Assembly (NCBI RefSeq): GCF_000012845.1
Contig: NC_009615.1
Coordinates: forward strand, 2,323,501 to 2,387,500
Direction of reading: 5' to 3'
Source of the DNA: Parabacteroides distasonis ATCC 8503
GTDB lineage: Bacteria; Bacteroidota; Bacteroidia; Bacteroidales; Tannerellaceae
DNA: 64,000 nucleotides
Shown: in pieces, positions 15,471-25,121 of the stretch
Position numbering within the stretch: position 1 is the stretch's first letter
How the letters are laid out: the number at the start of each line of letters is the position of its first letter
Position numbers and translations under genes: made by a program
The notes under the pieces: model-generated
What the model was told of the DNA's origin: nothing
Databases searched by the model: none
The model's input: only the letters and a program-made list of their open reading frames with translations

Positions 15471-17975
15471 TTATTTACTGATCAATTCCAAGGTCGCCCC
15501 TTTTACTCCCGGTGCGGAAGCCTCGAAATAGATCGTCCCCGGTTCCTCGGCCGTCCGCACGATAGCGGTAAGTTGCCCGCTAAACAGTTTCATTTCCGGA
15601 AGATGGAAGAGTTCCAGACTGGCGCTATTTCCATTTGCCGCCGCACGGTAGGCTCCGGCACCACGTACCTTAAACTGGATCTGGCGGGTATCATCCGGAC
15701 AAAGGTTACCGTTCTTGTCTACGACTCTAACATTGATGAAAGAAAGGTCTTTTCCGTCAGCCGTCAATTGGTTACGATCGGCAGATAACTCAATATGATG
15801 CGGCTTCCCTGCGGTATGAACCTCCTCCTCGGCCACAGCGTTACCCTCCTTGTCATAAGCGACCACCTTCAAAGTTCCCGGCTCGTATTTGGTATCCATC
15901 CACATCAAACGATATCGTTTCTGGCGCTCGAAACTCTTTTGAGCCGCTTCGGTATAACTACTATCGATACCGATGCTTAGATCTTTCGTACGTTTCCCTT
16001 GGCTCTTTCCGTTGATAAACAATTCGGCGGAAGGATAATTGGTATAAACGAATACGGGTGTCACCTCGCCCTCACGTCCCGGCCATGTCCAATGCGGCAG
16101 GATATGCAAGGTCTTGGCGCTTTTGTTCCAATGACTACGGTATAGATAGTAACGATCCTTGGGGATACCCGCCAAATCGATAATACCGAACAAGGAGCTA
16201 TGGCTTGGCCAATTCGTATAATAAGGAGTAGGCTCGCCCAGATAATCAAATCCTGTCCATACGAATTCCCCGATACAATACGGAAGGTCCTCATGCTGGA
16301 TAAAATCGTCTTCCGGCAGATTAGACCAGTTGCAATGCTCCACGTCGTACGAGGAACTTTGGTGATCCTCATAGACAGCCATCGCCTTACGCTCTACCGG
16401 GAATTTATAAACCCCTCGTGAGCTAACCGTGGAGGCCGTCTCGCTTCCCAAGATTATTTGCTGAGGCAGTTTCTTATAATTCACTTGATAACGGAACGGA
16501 CGATAATTGAATCCCGCCACATCCATCACCGCCGCCATATTATTATTCACGACGGCATCCGGGGCATCCATACCTTGCGTCACCGGACGAGTCGGGTCTT
16601 CCCGATGGCAGATATCCTGCAAGAACTTGGAGATCTTACAACCGCTCTCATCCCATTGGTTAGGCACCTCGTTGCCGACGCACCACATCACGACGCTCGG
16701 GTTATTCCGGTAATGATGTACCAGATTCACGAGGTCTTTCTCCACCCATTCATCGAAAATCAAATTATAGCCGTTCGCACATTTCGCCTTGTTCCATTCG
16801 TCGAAGCTCTCTGCCATCAACATCATACCCATCTCATCGCAAGCCTTTACCAACTCGGGAGCCGGCATATTATGGGAAGTACGGATAGCGTTGCATCCCA
16901 TGTCCTTCAAGATCCGGATCTGACGACGGATAGCGGCATCATTGACGGCAGCCCCTAACGGGCCTAAGTCATGGTGATTACAAACGCCTTTGAATACCGT
17001 CTTCTCACCATTCAAGAAAAAGCCTTTATTCGGAATGATCTCGATCGAACGGATACCGAACGGGGTCGTATATATATCTTTCAGTTGATCGCCCTCATAG
17101 AGACGAGTCTCCGCAGAATACAGGGCGGGCATATCCGGCGACCATAAAGTCGGGGTCTGGATGATAAACTCTTGGGAGAGGCTATTATCATTGTACTTAA
17201 TCTGTGAGAGAGGCATAGTCTGCTCCGTCAACTTCTGCCCGTTCGGATTCCATACACTGGTTTTCACGCTATACTTGCTGGCATCGGCACCTTCCGGCAG
17301 TACGATTTTCGTCTGTACATTGACTTTCGCAAATTCCTTCGTGGCGGTCGGGGTCGTAATATAAGTTCCCCAGACCGGGATATAGGCGTTTTCCGTCACG
17401 ATTACATGTACATTCCTATATAATCCCGCTCCCGGATACCAACGGGAGGATTCCGGCAAGTTCTCGAGGCGAACCGCCAAGGTGTTCTTTTTCCCCGGCA
17501 TGAGTTGTTTCGTGATATCGAAATAGAAAGAATTATAGCCATACGGCCAATATCCAACCTCTTGTCCGTTCACGTAGACCTTAGCATGGCTCATCGCACC
17601 GTCGAACAGGATCGTGGCACGCTTCCCATCCGTAAATTGAGGAACCTCAAACTCGGTCCGGTACCAGCCGACTCCCACGAAAGGCAAACCTCCGGTTCGG
17701 CCGGCATGTTCCATGGCCTCCGTTTGTCCGTCTTGGGCGATAGCGACCTCTTGCTTATCATTCTGAGAGCTGAAAGGGCCGTAAATCGCCCAATCATGCG
17801 GAACAGTCACGGATTGCCATTTGCTATCGTTAAAAGTAGGATTGATAAACTCCGGGCGGTCTTCCCGGGTGAACTTCCAATTCTTTTCCAACAGGAACTC
17901 ACTGCGTACTTGAGAAAAAAGCGCAGGGAAAAGGCAAAACAAACCGATCAAAATAGCGAAACTTGTTCTTTTCAT
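15471..17975 (-). CDS. Glycoside hydrolase family 2 protein, beta-galactosidase-like
   Basis: Secreted or periplasmic enzyme of 834 residues with a signal peptide (first about 21-25 residues). Domain order is a GH2 sugar-binding domain (about 28-190), an Ig-like middle domain (about 195-305), a TIM barrel (about 308-600), a DUF4982-like domain (about 620-690) and a C-terminal Ig-like domain. The acid/base glutamate is E436 in WCVGNEVPN. The likely nucleophile is E512 in ILGSETAST, upstream of GEFVWTGFDYLGEPTPY. The family cleaves terminal beta-galactosides or related sugars; the exact substrate is not clear. It is not next to SusC/SusD genes, so it is a lone enzyme rather than part of a visible polysaccharide locus. 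Confidence 0.93.
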   Translation of the reverse strand: MKRTSFAILIGLFCLFPALFSQVRSEFLLEKNWKFTREDRPEFINPTFNDSKWQSVTVPHDWAIYGPFSSQNDKQEVAIAQDGQTEAMEHAGRTGGLPFVGVGWYRTEFEVPQFTDGKRATILFDGAMSHAKVYVNGQEVGYWPYGYNSFYFDITKQLMPGKKNTLAVRLENLPESSRWYPGAGLYRNVHVIVTENAYIPVWGTYITTPTATKEFAKVNVQTKIVLPEGADASKYSVKTSVWNPNGQKLTEQTMPLSQIKYNDNSLSQEFIIQTPTLWSPDMPALYSAETRLYEGDQLKDIYTTPFGIRSIEIIPNKGFFLNGEKTVFKGVCNHHDLGPLGAAVNDAAIRRQIRILKDMGCNAIRTSHNMPAPELVKACDEMGMMLMAESFDEWNKAKCANGYNLIFDEWVEKDLVNLVHHYRNNPSVVMWCVGNEVPNQWDESGCKISKFLQDICHREDPTRPVTQGMDAPDAVVNNNMAAVMDVAGFNYRPFRYQVNYKKLPQQIILGSETASTVSSRGVYKFPVERKAMAVYEDHQSSSYDVEHCNWSNLPEDDFIQHEDLPYCIGEFVWTGFDYLGEPTPYYTNWPSHSSLFGIIDLAGIPKDRYYLYRSHWNKSAKTLHILPHWTWPGREGEVTPVFVYTNYPSAELFINGKSQGKRTKDLSIGIDSSYTEAAQKSFERQKRYRLMWMDTKYEPGTLKVVAYDKEGNAVAEEEVHTAGKPHHIELSADRNQLTADGKDLSFINVRVVDKNGNLCPDDTRQIQFKVRGAGAYRAAANGNSASLELFHLPEMKLFSGQLTAIVRTAEEPGTIYFEASAPGVKGATLELISK

Positions 17976-18008
17976 TCGTTTTTTGTGTTTTTGTTATTCA
18001 TAGCGGAG

Positions 18009-18039
18009 CAAAAATAAGTATTTTTGTCTCCAATACAAA
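18009..18039 (-). promoter_or_regulatory. Promoter of the GH2 gene
   Basis: Minus-strand -33 TTTG (18036-18039) and -7 TATTTTTG (18009-18016) with a 19-bp spacer, both matching the Bacteroidota consensus. It is interleaved with a divergent -7 box TATTTTTG on the plus strand at 18019-18026 for the Dcu gene. The two promoters may therefore exclude each other. Confidence 0.65.
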
Positions 18040-18062
18040 CTAAATCAAAAGAATTGCACAGC

Positions 18063-19373
18063 ATGTTGTTACAATTAGCTTTCGTTTTAATAGCCATTAT
18101 TATAGGTGCCCGTATCGGTGGTATCGGATTAGGCGTGTTAGGAGGTCTCGGACTCGGTATACTCACCTTTGGATTCGGGCTCCAGCCCACTTCCCCTCCT
18201 ATCGATGTCATGCTTATGATCGTTGCCGTAATAGCGGCGGCTAGTTGTATGCAAGCCGCTGGCGGACTTGATCTTATGGTTAAGTGGGCGGAAAAATTGC
18301 TTCGCAAGAATCCTCAACGAATCACGATATTAAGCCCGCTCGTCACCTATTTGTTTACCTTCATAGCCGGAACGGGGCATGTGGCTTATTCGGTCCTTCC
18401 GGTAATCGCCGAGGTCGCTACGGAAACGAAGATCCGTCCCGAACGTCCGATGGCGATCGCCGTGATCGCTTCCCAGCAGGCCATTACGGCCAGTCCGATA
18501 TCGGCGGCTACGGTAGCTTTATTAAGTATGTTGTCCGGATACAATATCTCCTTGATGAATATCTTGATGATCTCTGTTCCTTGTACCTTATTAGGTGTGT
18601 TAGCGGGAGCGATCTACTCTTTAAAGGTCGGTAAAGAGCTAGATCAAGATCCGGAATACTTAAAGCGGGTGGCGAACCATGAGTTTAGCACGGAACATTA
18701 TGAGGCGAAAGGCGTTGAAAACCAAATGAAAGCGGCCTTATCGGTCTCTATATTTGTTCTCGCTACGATAGCGATCGTTATTTTTGGTTCTATGGAGTCC
18801 CTACGTCCGGTCTTTACCGTCGGCACGGAAAAGGTCTCGATGCAGATGTCACATATTATTGAGGTATTAATGTTGACAGCCTCCGCTTTCATCTTATTAT
18901 TTACAAAAACAGATGGTATCAAGGCCGCACAGGGTTCCGTTTTTTCCGCAGGTATGCAAGCGGTGGTAGCGATCTTCGGTATCGCTTGGATGGGAGATAC
19001 ATTTATCGCCGGCAATATGACTGAATTAAAGGGATCTATCGAGCATATAGTTACACAGATGCCTTGGTTATTCGGATTGGCCCTTTTCGTAATGTCCATT
19101 TTATTATTTAGCCAAGCGGCTACCATTCGTGCGTTATTGCCGCTAGGGATCGCATTGGGAATCTCACCCTATATGTTGATCGCTTTATTCCCCGCCGTAA
19201 ACGGTTATTTCTTCATCCCAAACTACCCGACAGTCGTAGCCGCCATCAACTTCGATCGCACGGGCACGACCCGCATCGGTAAATACATCTTGAACCATTC
19301 TTTCATGATGCCGGGATTGATAGCGACCGGAGTTTCTGTTGGATTGGGGTTACTATTCATTCAATTCATATAA
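18063..19373 (+). CDS. dcuB: Anaerobic C4-dicarboxylate antiporter, DcuA/DcuB family
   Basis: Inner-membrane protein of 437 residues with about ten to twelve hydrophobic segments. By family it exchanges fumarate, aspartate or malate for succinate, which fits succinate-forming anaerobic metabolism. Recognisable Dcu stretches include GARIGGIGLGVLGGLGLG, the conserved FIAGTGHVAYSVLPVI, and VIASQQAITASPISAATVA. The start at 18063 gives the normal family N-terminus (MLLQLAFVLI); an in-frame ATG at 18024 overlaps the -7 box and is rejected. DcuA and DcuB cannot be told apart with certainty. It is divergent from the GH2 gene. Confidence 0.93.
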   Translation: MLLQLAFVLIAIIIGARIGGIGLGVLGGLGLGILTFGFGLQPTSPPIDVMLMIVAVIAAASCMQAAGGLDLMVKWAEKLLRKNPQRITILSPLVTYLFTFIAGTGHVAYSVLPVIAEVATETKIRPERPMAIAVIASQQAITASPISAATVALLSMLSGYNISLMNILMISVPCTLLGVLAGAIYSLKVGKELDQDPEYLKRVANHEFSTEHYEAKGVENQMKAALSVSIFVLATIAIVIFGSMESLRPVFTVGTEKVSMQMSHIIEVLMLTASAFILLFTKTDGIKAAQGSVFSAGMQAVVAIFGIAWMGDTFIAGNMTELKGSIEHIVTQMPWLFGLALFVMSILLFSQAATIRALLPLGIALGISPYMLIALFPAVNGYFFIPNYPTVVAAINFDRTGTTRIGKYILNHSFMMPGLIATGVSVGLGLLFIQFI

Positions 19374-19388
19374 TAAGAAAGCAAAAAA

Positions 19389-19418
19389 TAGAGACGCAGC
19401 ATACACGCTACGTCTCTA
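19389..19418. repeat. Dispersed TAGAGACG hairpin repeat, copy 2
   Basis: TAGAGACGCAGC pairs with GCTACGTCTCTA with one mismatch around a 6-nt loop. It lies between the convergent dcu and thioredoxin genes and may act as a bidirectional terminator. It is related to copies at 535 and 58067. Confidence 0.75.
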
Positions 19419-19445
19419 CACCCCACACCATATATCCATATTATA

Positions 19446-19805
19446 TTACTTCAACAATTTTTCCTGAATCAACTGCTTTAACTCCAGTTTTCCCATCGTG
19501 CCGATCATCATCTCACGGGGGCCGTCTAGCGGGCAAAACATCAAAGTGGGAATCGTTCGGATATTAAAGGCTGTCTCGAGTGCCTCCTCTTGATCTACAT
19601 CCACCTTATAAATATAAATCTTCCCATCAAATTCTTTGGCAAACTCATCCAATATCGGGCTTAAGCGTTTGCAATAACCGCACCAAGGAGCGTGAAAATC
19701 TATGAGGCAAGGACGACTTCCTATATATTTCCAATCTTTGGGATTGGCCTCAAAATCACCGACATTGGCGATAAAACCATCTTTCGTTAAATCGATCACT
19801 ACCAT
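19446..19805 (-). CDS. Thioredoxin-family protein with a CGYC active site
   Basis: Small thioredoxin-fold protein of 119 residues with no signal peptide, so cytoplasmic. The active site is APWCGYCKRLSP (C42, C45), with CGYC in place of the CGPC of classical thioredoxin. The cis-proline is in RTIPTLMF. It should reduce or exchange disulfides; the tyrosine suggests a redox potential different from standard thioredoxin. A -7 box TATCTTTG on the minus strand lies at 19835-19842. It is divergent from ilvA. Confidence 0.9.
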   Translation of the reverse strand: MVVIDLTKDGFIANVGDFEANPKDWKYIGSRPCLIDFHAPWCGYCKRLSPILDEFAKEFDGKIYIYKVDVDQEEALETAFNIRTIPTLMFCPLDGPREMMIGTMGKLELKQLIQEKLLK

Positions 19806-19903
19806 ACTTCTCTATATTTTGATTTATAATATAACAAAGATAAGTATGAATAGGTTGCGGTATTTTTTATACTTTCGCGACATCGTTTTAACATACAGAC
19901 AGA

Positions 19904-21103
19904 ATGCTCACACTCGATAAAATTTATCAGGCATCATATGCCTTGAAGACAGTCATCAGACGCACTGATTTAATCAGCGCTCCCAATATCAATCCGGAAT
20001 CCCATATTTTTCTAAAACCAGAGAACTTACAAGTAACCGGATCGTTTAAAGTGCGCGGCGCTTGTTTCAAGATCGCCCAGCTTACGGAAGAAGAGAAATC
20101 GCATGGCGTAGTGGCTTGCTCGGCGGGAAACCATGCCCAAGGTGTGGCATTAGCGGCTACCGCTCATGGTATCAAGTCCTTAATCTGCTTGCCCGATAAC
20201 GCTCCTATCTCTAAAGTCGAGGCTACTAAATCTTATGGGGCAGATGTATGCCTTGTCGAAGGTGTTTACGATGACGCCTATAACAAGGCTTTACAATTGA
20301 AGGATGAGAAAGGATACACATTTATCCATCCGTTTGATGATGAGGATGTGATCGCCGGACAAGGGACCATCGGTTTGGAGTTATTGGAACAACTCCCGGA
20401 AGTAGAGGCTGTAATCATTCCGATCGGAGGGGGTGGGCTGATCTCCGGAGTCGCCTATGCCATCAAGAACTTGAACCCGGATATCAGAGTTTACGGAGTG
20501 CAAGCCAAAGGAGCGCCCAGCATGTTAAACTCTATCGAGCATGGGAAAATCGAACGCCTCGAAGGTGTCCGTACCATAGCCGACGGTATCGCCGTAAAAG
20601 AACCGGGAATACATACTTTCGATCTTTGCCAGCAATATGTGGACGAGATCGTATCCGTGACAGACGATGAGATTTCCACCGCTATCCTCGCGTTGATCGA
20701 GCAACATAAATTAATCGCCGAAGGGGCGGGTGCCGTAGCCGTGGCCGCCGCCATGTTTAATAAAGTACCCATCAAAGGGAAAAAAGTAATCTGTTTGATT
20801 TCCGGCGGAAATATCGACGTGAATATCCTTTCCCGGGTAATCGGACGTGGTTTGCAAAAATCCGGCCGCTCTTGTTCCATGACGATCGAATTGGTAGACA
20901 AACCCGGACAATTACAGCACGTATCTGAAATCATTGCCTCTACCGGCGCTAACGTAGTATCCGTATATCACGAGCGTGTCAGCCATACGGCTGATATCAA
21001 TGGCTGTTATCTGCGGTTGGAGATGGAAACAAGAAATCAACAGCAAATTAATGAGATCCGGCAATTACTCACCGTTTCGGGATATAAGATAGTGGAAGGA
21101 TAA
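19904..21103 (+). CDS. ilvA: Threonine ammonia-lyase (threonine dehydratase) with ACT domain
   Basis: Cytoplasmic PLP enzyme of 399 residues that converts threonine to 2-oxobutanoate and ammonia, the first step towards isoleucine. The PLP lysine is K49 in GSFKVRGA. The glycine-rich phosphate loop is IPIGGGGLISG, and a small ACT domain fills about residues 325-399 (MTIELVDKPGQLQHVSEIIA). Length and single ACT domain match the shorter TdcB/IlvA type common in anaerobes, so a purely catabolic role is also possible. A tandem palindrome array follows the stop codon. Confidence 0.95.
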   Translation: MLTLDKIYQASYALKTVIRRTDLISAPNINPESHIFLKPENLQVTGSFKVRGACFKIAQLTEEEKSHGVVACSAGNHAQGVALAATAHGIKSLICLPDNAPISKVEATKSYGADVCLVEGVYDDAYNKALQLKDEKGYTFIHPFDDEDVIAGQGTIGLELLEQLPEVEAVIIPIGGGGLISGVAYAIKNLNPDIRVYGVQAKGAPSMLNSIEHGKIERLEGVRTIADGIAVKEPGIHTFDLCQQYVDEIVSVTDDEISTAILALIEQHKLIAEGAGAVAVAAAMFNKVPIKGKKVICLISGGNIDVNILSRVIGRGLQKSGRSCSMTIELVDKPGQLQHVSEIIASTGANVVSVYHERVSHTADINGCYLRLEMETRNQQQINEIRQLLTVSGYKIVEG

Positions 21104-21145
21104 ACAATTCGCCCCAAAGCATACAACTGATTGACAAACTATTAC

Positions 21146-21269
21146 TGTGCCACTACTTTCCATAGGCGTGGCACAGCCGTGCCATCCTAGTGGCACACTT
21201 GTGCCATCCTTATGGCATAGCTGTGCCATCACGGTGGCATAAGCGTGCCCTAAAAATGGCACAAGCTAA
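21146..21269. repeat. Tandem palindrome array B (period 22)
   Basis: TGGCA anchors at 21169, 21191, 21213, 21235 and 21257 give an exact 22-bp period, with a degenerate unit near 21146. Each unit pairs TGGCAC with GTGCCA over a 4-nt loop. The last unit runs across the TAG stop (21266-21268) of the minus-strand regulator gene. It fills most of the gap between the convergent ilvA and regulator genes. Confidence 0.9.
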
Positions 21270-21550
21270 ATATTAATATATTGTCTTAATGTATTCACAT
21301 ACTCCTCCATCGCCAAGCGTCCTTTGTCTGTGATCCGGCAAACCGTTCGGGGCTTCTTCCCGGCAAACCCCTTCTCGATCTCGATATAACCAGCTTCATT
21401 AAGTTTGTCCAACTGGACGCTGAGATTTCCCGCCGTAGCGTTCGTCTTCTCCTTGATATAGACAAACTCCGCCTCCTCCACCGATAGTAAAATGGACATC
21501 ACCGCTAGCCGGAGTTGGGAATGCAATAAAGGATCTAATTCTTTAAACAT
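21266..21550 (-). CDS. Winged-helix transcriptional regulator
   Basis: Product of 94 residues with a winged-helix fold of the MarR-like/HTH_34 type. LDPLLHSQLRLAVMSILL is the first helix pair, NLSVQLDKLNEAGYIEIEK the recognition helix, and GKKPRTVCRITDKGRLAM the wing. It overlaps the preceding membrane-protein gene by 16 bp and is the last gene of the operon that starts at 25010. It is the natural candidate to bind the duplicated palindrome GTTTATTTTATAAAC in that operon's promoter, giving autoregulation; this is an inference. Its 3' end carries palindrome array B. Confidence 0.87.
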   Translation of the reverse strand: MFKELDPLLHSQLRLAVMSILLSVEEAEFVYIKEKTNATAGNLSVQLDKLNEAGYIEIEKGFAGKKPRTVCRITDKGRLAMEEYVNTLRQYINI

Positions 21551-22164
21551 TGTTTTTTAGCTTTATTATTAAGAATATGCCCGGGAATAATCATCATTAC
21601 CACAAATGAAAGGCCAAAATACAAATACCACAAGACCGTGACAGGACCATGATTTATCAAACTCATCAGCATGTAGATAACTAAGACGAAAGCAACTACC
21701 GGAGAGTAAATCATCCATTTCTCCCGCAAGATAATGCCATTTATCGACACCCCCAACCCACAATATAATAACGATAAAGGAAGCATTAATATAAAATTGA
21801 CGGATTGTTCATAAAGCACACAAAACGCCGCGATCAAGACGAACGTAAGTCCAAACATACAGCCAAACACTTGCCATACACTGGAGATCGTCTTATCCGT
21901 ATAAGTCACCACGGCCGGCTCGCAACCTCTTTGCTTATATGAAATAACCGGTCCGACAGCAAACATGAGCATCCATCCCCAAGACCAAATATAATTTTGC
22001 GTATACACTATCAAAGAGGATATCACGACCGATAAGAGCACGGTAAAATACCCCCAATAAAGCAACACATTGCCACTCCCTACTTTCATATTTCGCTTGC
22101 TGGAGTTGATCATCTGAGTGATAATATCCAGACTTTCTTTTTCTGATAATTTTCTATCTTCCAT
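21535..22164 (-). CDS. Integral membrane protein of unknown function, regulator-linked
   Basis: Product of 209 residues with about six hydrophobic segments after a hydrophilic N-terminus (MEDRKLSEKESLDIITQMI). The start at 22164 is preferred over an in-frame ATG at 22272 because it gives the usual N-terminus and does not run back into the receptor gene. In Bacteroidota, proteins of this shape often sit directly before a small winged-helix regulator, as here, and may sense or transmit an envelope signal. I cannot name a function. It overlaps the regulator by 16 bp. Confidence 0.8.
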   Translation of the reverse strand: MEDRKLSEKESLDIITQMINSSKRNMKVGSGNVLLYWGYFTVLLSVVISSLIVYTQNYIWSWGWMLMFAVGPVISYKQRGCEPAVVTYTDKTISSVWQVFGCMFGLTFVLIAAFCVLYEQSVNFILMLPLSLLYCGLGVSINGIILREKWMIYSPVVAFVLVIYMLMSLINHGPVTVLWYLYFGLSFVVMMIIPGHILNNKAKKQCLKN

Positions 22165-22261
22165 AACTGTATTTATTTTATCTTGTTCTTCATTCAATGT
22201 AAAAATGTAAATACGTATCCAAAGATAAGGCCATTGGTATTTCTGAGCAACCTTTCGGTTA

Positions 22262-24634
22262 TTATTTTTCATTCAGGCGACTCCGTTCGGAACCTATCTC
22301 AATCTTACTCTTCCTTACTTTCTTTCCGCTATTGAAATTCCATGTCAACGCAACCTTAAAGACCCTTCCAGTAAGTCCGTTTTCATAACGGGATGATGTT
22401 CGATAAACATCCAACGTACTGGCGTACTCATTGGCTTGGTTAAAGATATTATCGACTGAAACTGCCAACAATAGCTTATCATTCAATAGTTTCTTTCTCG
22501 CCATTACTCCAACCGTATGCCGGGGGGCGACCTCGCTATTACCGGAATATAGCCGGCTCGTTCCACTATACCGGGCCTCCACCGTAAAACCTGCCGGCAA
22601 CGTAAAGGTAGCGATCGCATTGGCAAACCCTAAATAATGAGACGAAAAAGAAGACAATTCCGTCATCCGGATATCCTGCCGTACGCCTATGAAATTCCCT
22701 GTCAAGTTACACCAAGTAAAGGGTTGATACGGCAAGCTGACCGCTACAAACCAATGGTTTTCCCGATCGTGATTTTCATACGTGATATAGGATACATCGG
22801 GATTCACCACATCTTGTTTACAGAACTCCCGGATCAAGTCGTGGTGCAAGTTTCCTCCTACAGTCACCGTATAACGATAATTATAAACCAACGTTACACT
22901 GAAACGATTGATATAAGTAGGACGCAGATAAGGATTCCCGATCTGGTAGCTATAGTCCGAACTCTGTATACGATTCGGATTCAAGGTATAGAACGGAGGA
23001 CGTTCGATATTACGAGCATATTGCCCTACCAGCATCCACCTCTTGATGGGATCGAACGCATAGGTCACGTTCAAGTTCGGAAAAAGATCCAGATAATCCC
23101 GACTAAAATCCTCACTTCTATCCGACGTCTTGGAATATTCCGCACGTACCCCCGCAACGAACGACCAGTTCTTGATCTCCGCAGAGAAAGAGGCGTAAGC
23201 TCCTACAATGTTTTCATTATATCTCAAGGTATATCCATATTCCTCATTAGGAATCCAACTCCCACTAGAGTTTAAACCCTCGTACAAGGAATGATCATCC
23301 ATCAACGTATAGGTATATTTAGCCCCGATTTTCAAAGACATTTTTTCACGCAAATTCTTTTGGAAAGAAATATCGGTTGTCGCCATATCATAATCCGCCG
23401 CCGCATGACTCCGGTAAACCGTATCACGGCTCCAATTAGATTGTTCATAACGGATCGTATGGAGATTATCCCCGGTTGATCGCTTATTTACGAAATCGGC
23501 TATGACCTTAAATATCGAGCCTCGTTCATCCATTTTACGTAAGTAATTGACCGTAGCGGAAAACGTGTTATAATCATCCTTCTGTCGATAATTCCCCGTA
23601 CTCTTCATAGGATAAGAGTTCTTTACTAAATCCGTTTGACTCCAAGATGTTCCGTCCGAAGCTTGATTGATATATTCGATCTCAGCTCCGACACTATTCA
23701 GCGAATCGATCTCGAAAATAGCCCCGACACGTCCATTCCCATATTTGGAATCCGTATCATACAAAGATTGAGACACAAACTTATTCCCCACCGTTCCGTA
23801 TTCCCTGTTGGAGTTCATCTCTCCTTTATCCCGGGGAGTAAAAGTACCCGATACCGCTCCATTCAAGCTCCATTTCCCGACACGTGCATTTACGGACGCC
23901 GATGGAATATACCCTTGTAAAGATGGAGACAATGACGTACCTAAAGATACATATCCTTGCATACCGTTATCCGGACGTCGCCGCAATGAGATCTTGATCA
24001 CTCCACCCTTAGTTGAGGCCTCATACTCAACTCCCGCGATCGGTATTACCTCAATCCTTTTTATATCCTCCGATTTCAAAGACCGCAAATAAGCCAGTAG
24101 CTCCTCTCCCGTTAAACGAATCTCACGGTCATCCACAAACACCTTCGCCCCTTGCGCCCCATTAATCGAGATCGTTCCATCCGAGAGCCACACACCCGGT
24201 GCCTGCGATAATAATTCCGTACCATCCTTTCCGGCAGATGGCATGACCGACATGATAAAGCGGTCTGCCTTCCGCTCAATATTCTTCGCTCGAACAACGA
24301 CTTCCCTCAGAACATGGTTCGATAGATCTAGAATCAAGGAATCCCGCCGTTTTATCGGTAAGATCAGCTCTTTCCGTAAAGGCTCGTATCCGAGACATTG
24401 AACAACAAGCCTATACTTCCCAGCCTCCGCCTCCATGCTAAAATCGCCATCACTATTGGCCACGGCACCCCCTACCTGTTTTTCTCCCGATAAAAGCACA
24501 GCGGTCGCATATTCCACGGCATTTCCCTCCGCATCGGAAACATGGGCTTTATAAACCGTTTGTCCCGAGATCTTTTGAGCACTACCCCCGCCTATCGCCA
24601 AAATCCAAAGCGATAGCAGTAAAAACCGTACCAT
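22262..24634 (-). CDS. TonB-dependent-receptor-like outer-membrane beta-barrel protein
   Basis: Outer-membrane protein of 790 residues with a signal peptide (first about 24 residues). A carboxypeptidase-regulatory-like domain (about 27-105) is followed by a plug-like region (about 130-215, with VWLSDGTISINGAQGAKVFVDD and IEVIPIAGVEYEASTKGG). The rest is a barrel rich in alternating aromatic residues. It resembles the outer-membrane receptor group that lacks an obvious SusD partner. Its ligand is unknown. It follows the DUF2141 gene by 4 bp and precedes the membrane protein and regulator, so all four form one operon. Confidence 0.9.
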   Translation of the reverse strand: MVRFLLLSLWILAIGGGSAQKISGQTVYKAHVSDAEGNAVEYATAVLLSGEKQVGGAVANSDGDFSMEAEAGKYRLVVQCLGYEPLRKELILPIKRRDSLILDLSNHVLREVVVRAKNIERKADRFIMSVMPSAGKDGTELLSQAPGVWLSDGTISINGAQGAKVFVDDREIRLTGEELLAYLRSLKSEDIKRIEVIPIAGVEYEASTKGGVIKISLRRRPDNGMQGYVSLGTSLSPSLQGYIPSASVNARVGKWSLNGAVSGTFTPRDKGEMNSNREYGTVGNKFVSQSLYDTDSKYGNGRVGAIFEIDSLNSVGAEIEYINQASDGTSWSQTDLVKNSYPMKSTGNYRQKDDYNTFSATVNYLRKMDERGSIFKVIADFVNKRSTGDNLHTIRYEQSNWSRDTVYRSHAAADYDMATTDISFQKNLREKMSLKIGAKYTYTLMDDHSLYEGLNSSGSWIPNEEYGYTLRYNENIVGAYASFSAEIKNWSFVAGVRAEYSKTSDRSEDFSRDYLDLFPNLNVTYAFDPIKRWMLVGQYARNIERPPFYTLNPNRIQSSDYSYQIGNPYLRPTYINRFSVTLVYNYRYTVTVGGNLHHDLIREFCKQDVVNPDVSYITYENHDRENHWFVAVSLPYQPFTWCNLTGNFIGVRQDIRMTELSSFSSHYLGFANAIATFTLPAGFTVEARYSGTSRLYSGNSEVAPRHTVGVMARKKLLNDKLLLAVSVDNIFNQANEYASTLDVYRTSSRYENGLTGRVFKVALTWNFNSGKKVRKSKIEIGSERSRLNEK

Positions 24635-24638
24635 GGCT

Positions 24639-25010
24639 CTATTGATTTACCGGATAATACAGTTTTAATTTGAAAGTCGCTTCCTCATCCTTCACCTCGC
24701 AACTTTTCAACGCATATCCTTCCGCAGGCCCTTTTCCTTCCAGCATATCCATTTGCCAATTCTCGTTCTCGTCATGGAATACGGACAGATCAAACTTTTC
24801 CCAATCCACGTTTTCCAGTCGGATCGTAGCCTTTCCTTTCTCAGACTTCGCCATGCCATAAACAGGCTTGGTATCTTTTCCTGACTGAGCCATAACTAGG
24901 ATATTCCCATGGTTACCACGTATATTTCCAATCTCTACAATAATAGTACGTGCCTCTATGCAACCACATACCAACATGAATAAAGATAATATGAATAAAA
25001 CTCGTCTCAT
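24639..25010 (-). CDS. DUF2141 secreted protein
   Basis: Product of 123 residues with a signal peptide ending near CIEA. The mature part shows the DUF2141 pattern: TIIVEIGNIRGNHGNILV, then IRLENVDWEKFDLSVFHDEN, then NENWQMDMLEGKGPAEGYA. The family is small, beta-rich and periplasmic or secreted, with unknown function. It is the first gene of the operon reading into the outer-membrane receptor (4-bp gap). The N-terminus has Cys residues (LVCGCIEA) that could form a lipobox, so a lipoprotein is possible. Confidence 0.85.
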   Translation of the reverse strand: MRRVLFILSLFMLVCGCIEARTIIVEIGNIRGNHGNILVMAQSGKDTKPVYGMAKSEKGKATIRLENVDWEKFDLSVFHDENENWQMDMLEGKGPAEGYALKSCEVKDEEATFKLKLYYPVNQ

Positions 25011-25054
25011 TTTAGTATCCTCCTCTTAATTATTATCACTGTTACTACAAACAA

Positions 25055-25069
25055 GTTTATTTTATAAAC
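25055..25069. promoter_or_regulatory. Operator copy 2, palindrome GTTTATTTTATAAAC
   Basis: A 15-bp palindrome (6-bp arms, 3-bp centre) inside a 21-bp sequence repeated exactly 80 bp away. It lies in the transcribed leader, about 45 bp before the DUF2141 start codon. Confidence 0.72.
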
Positions 25070-25121
25070 CATCCATGGATAAAAAAATGCAAAGGAGCTG
25101 CGCATCACTCTTTGCACATCG

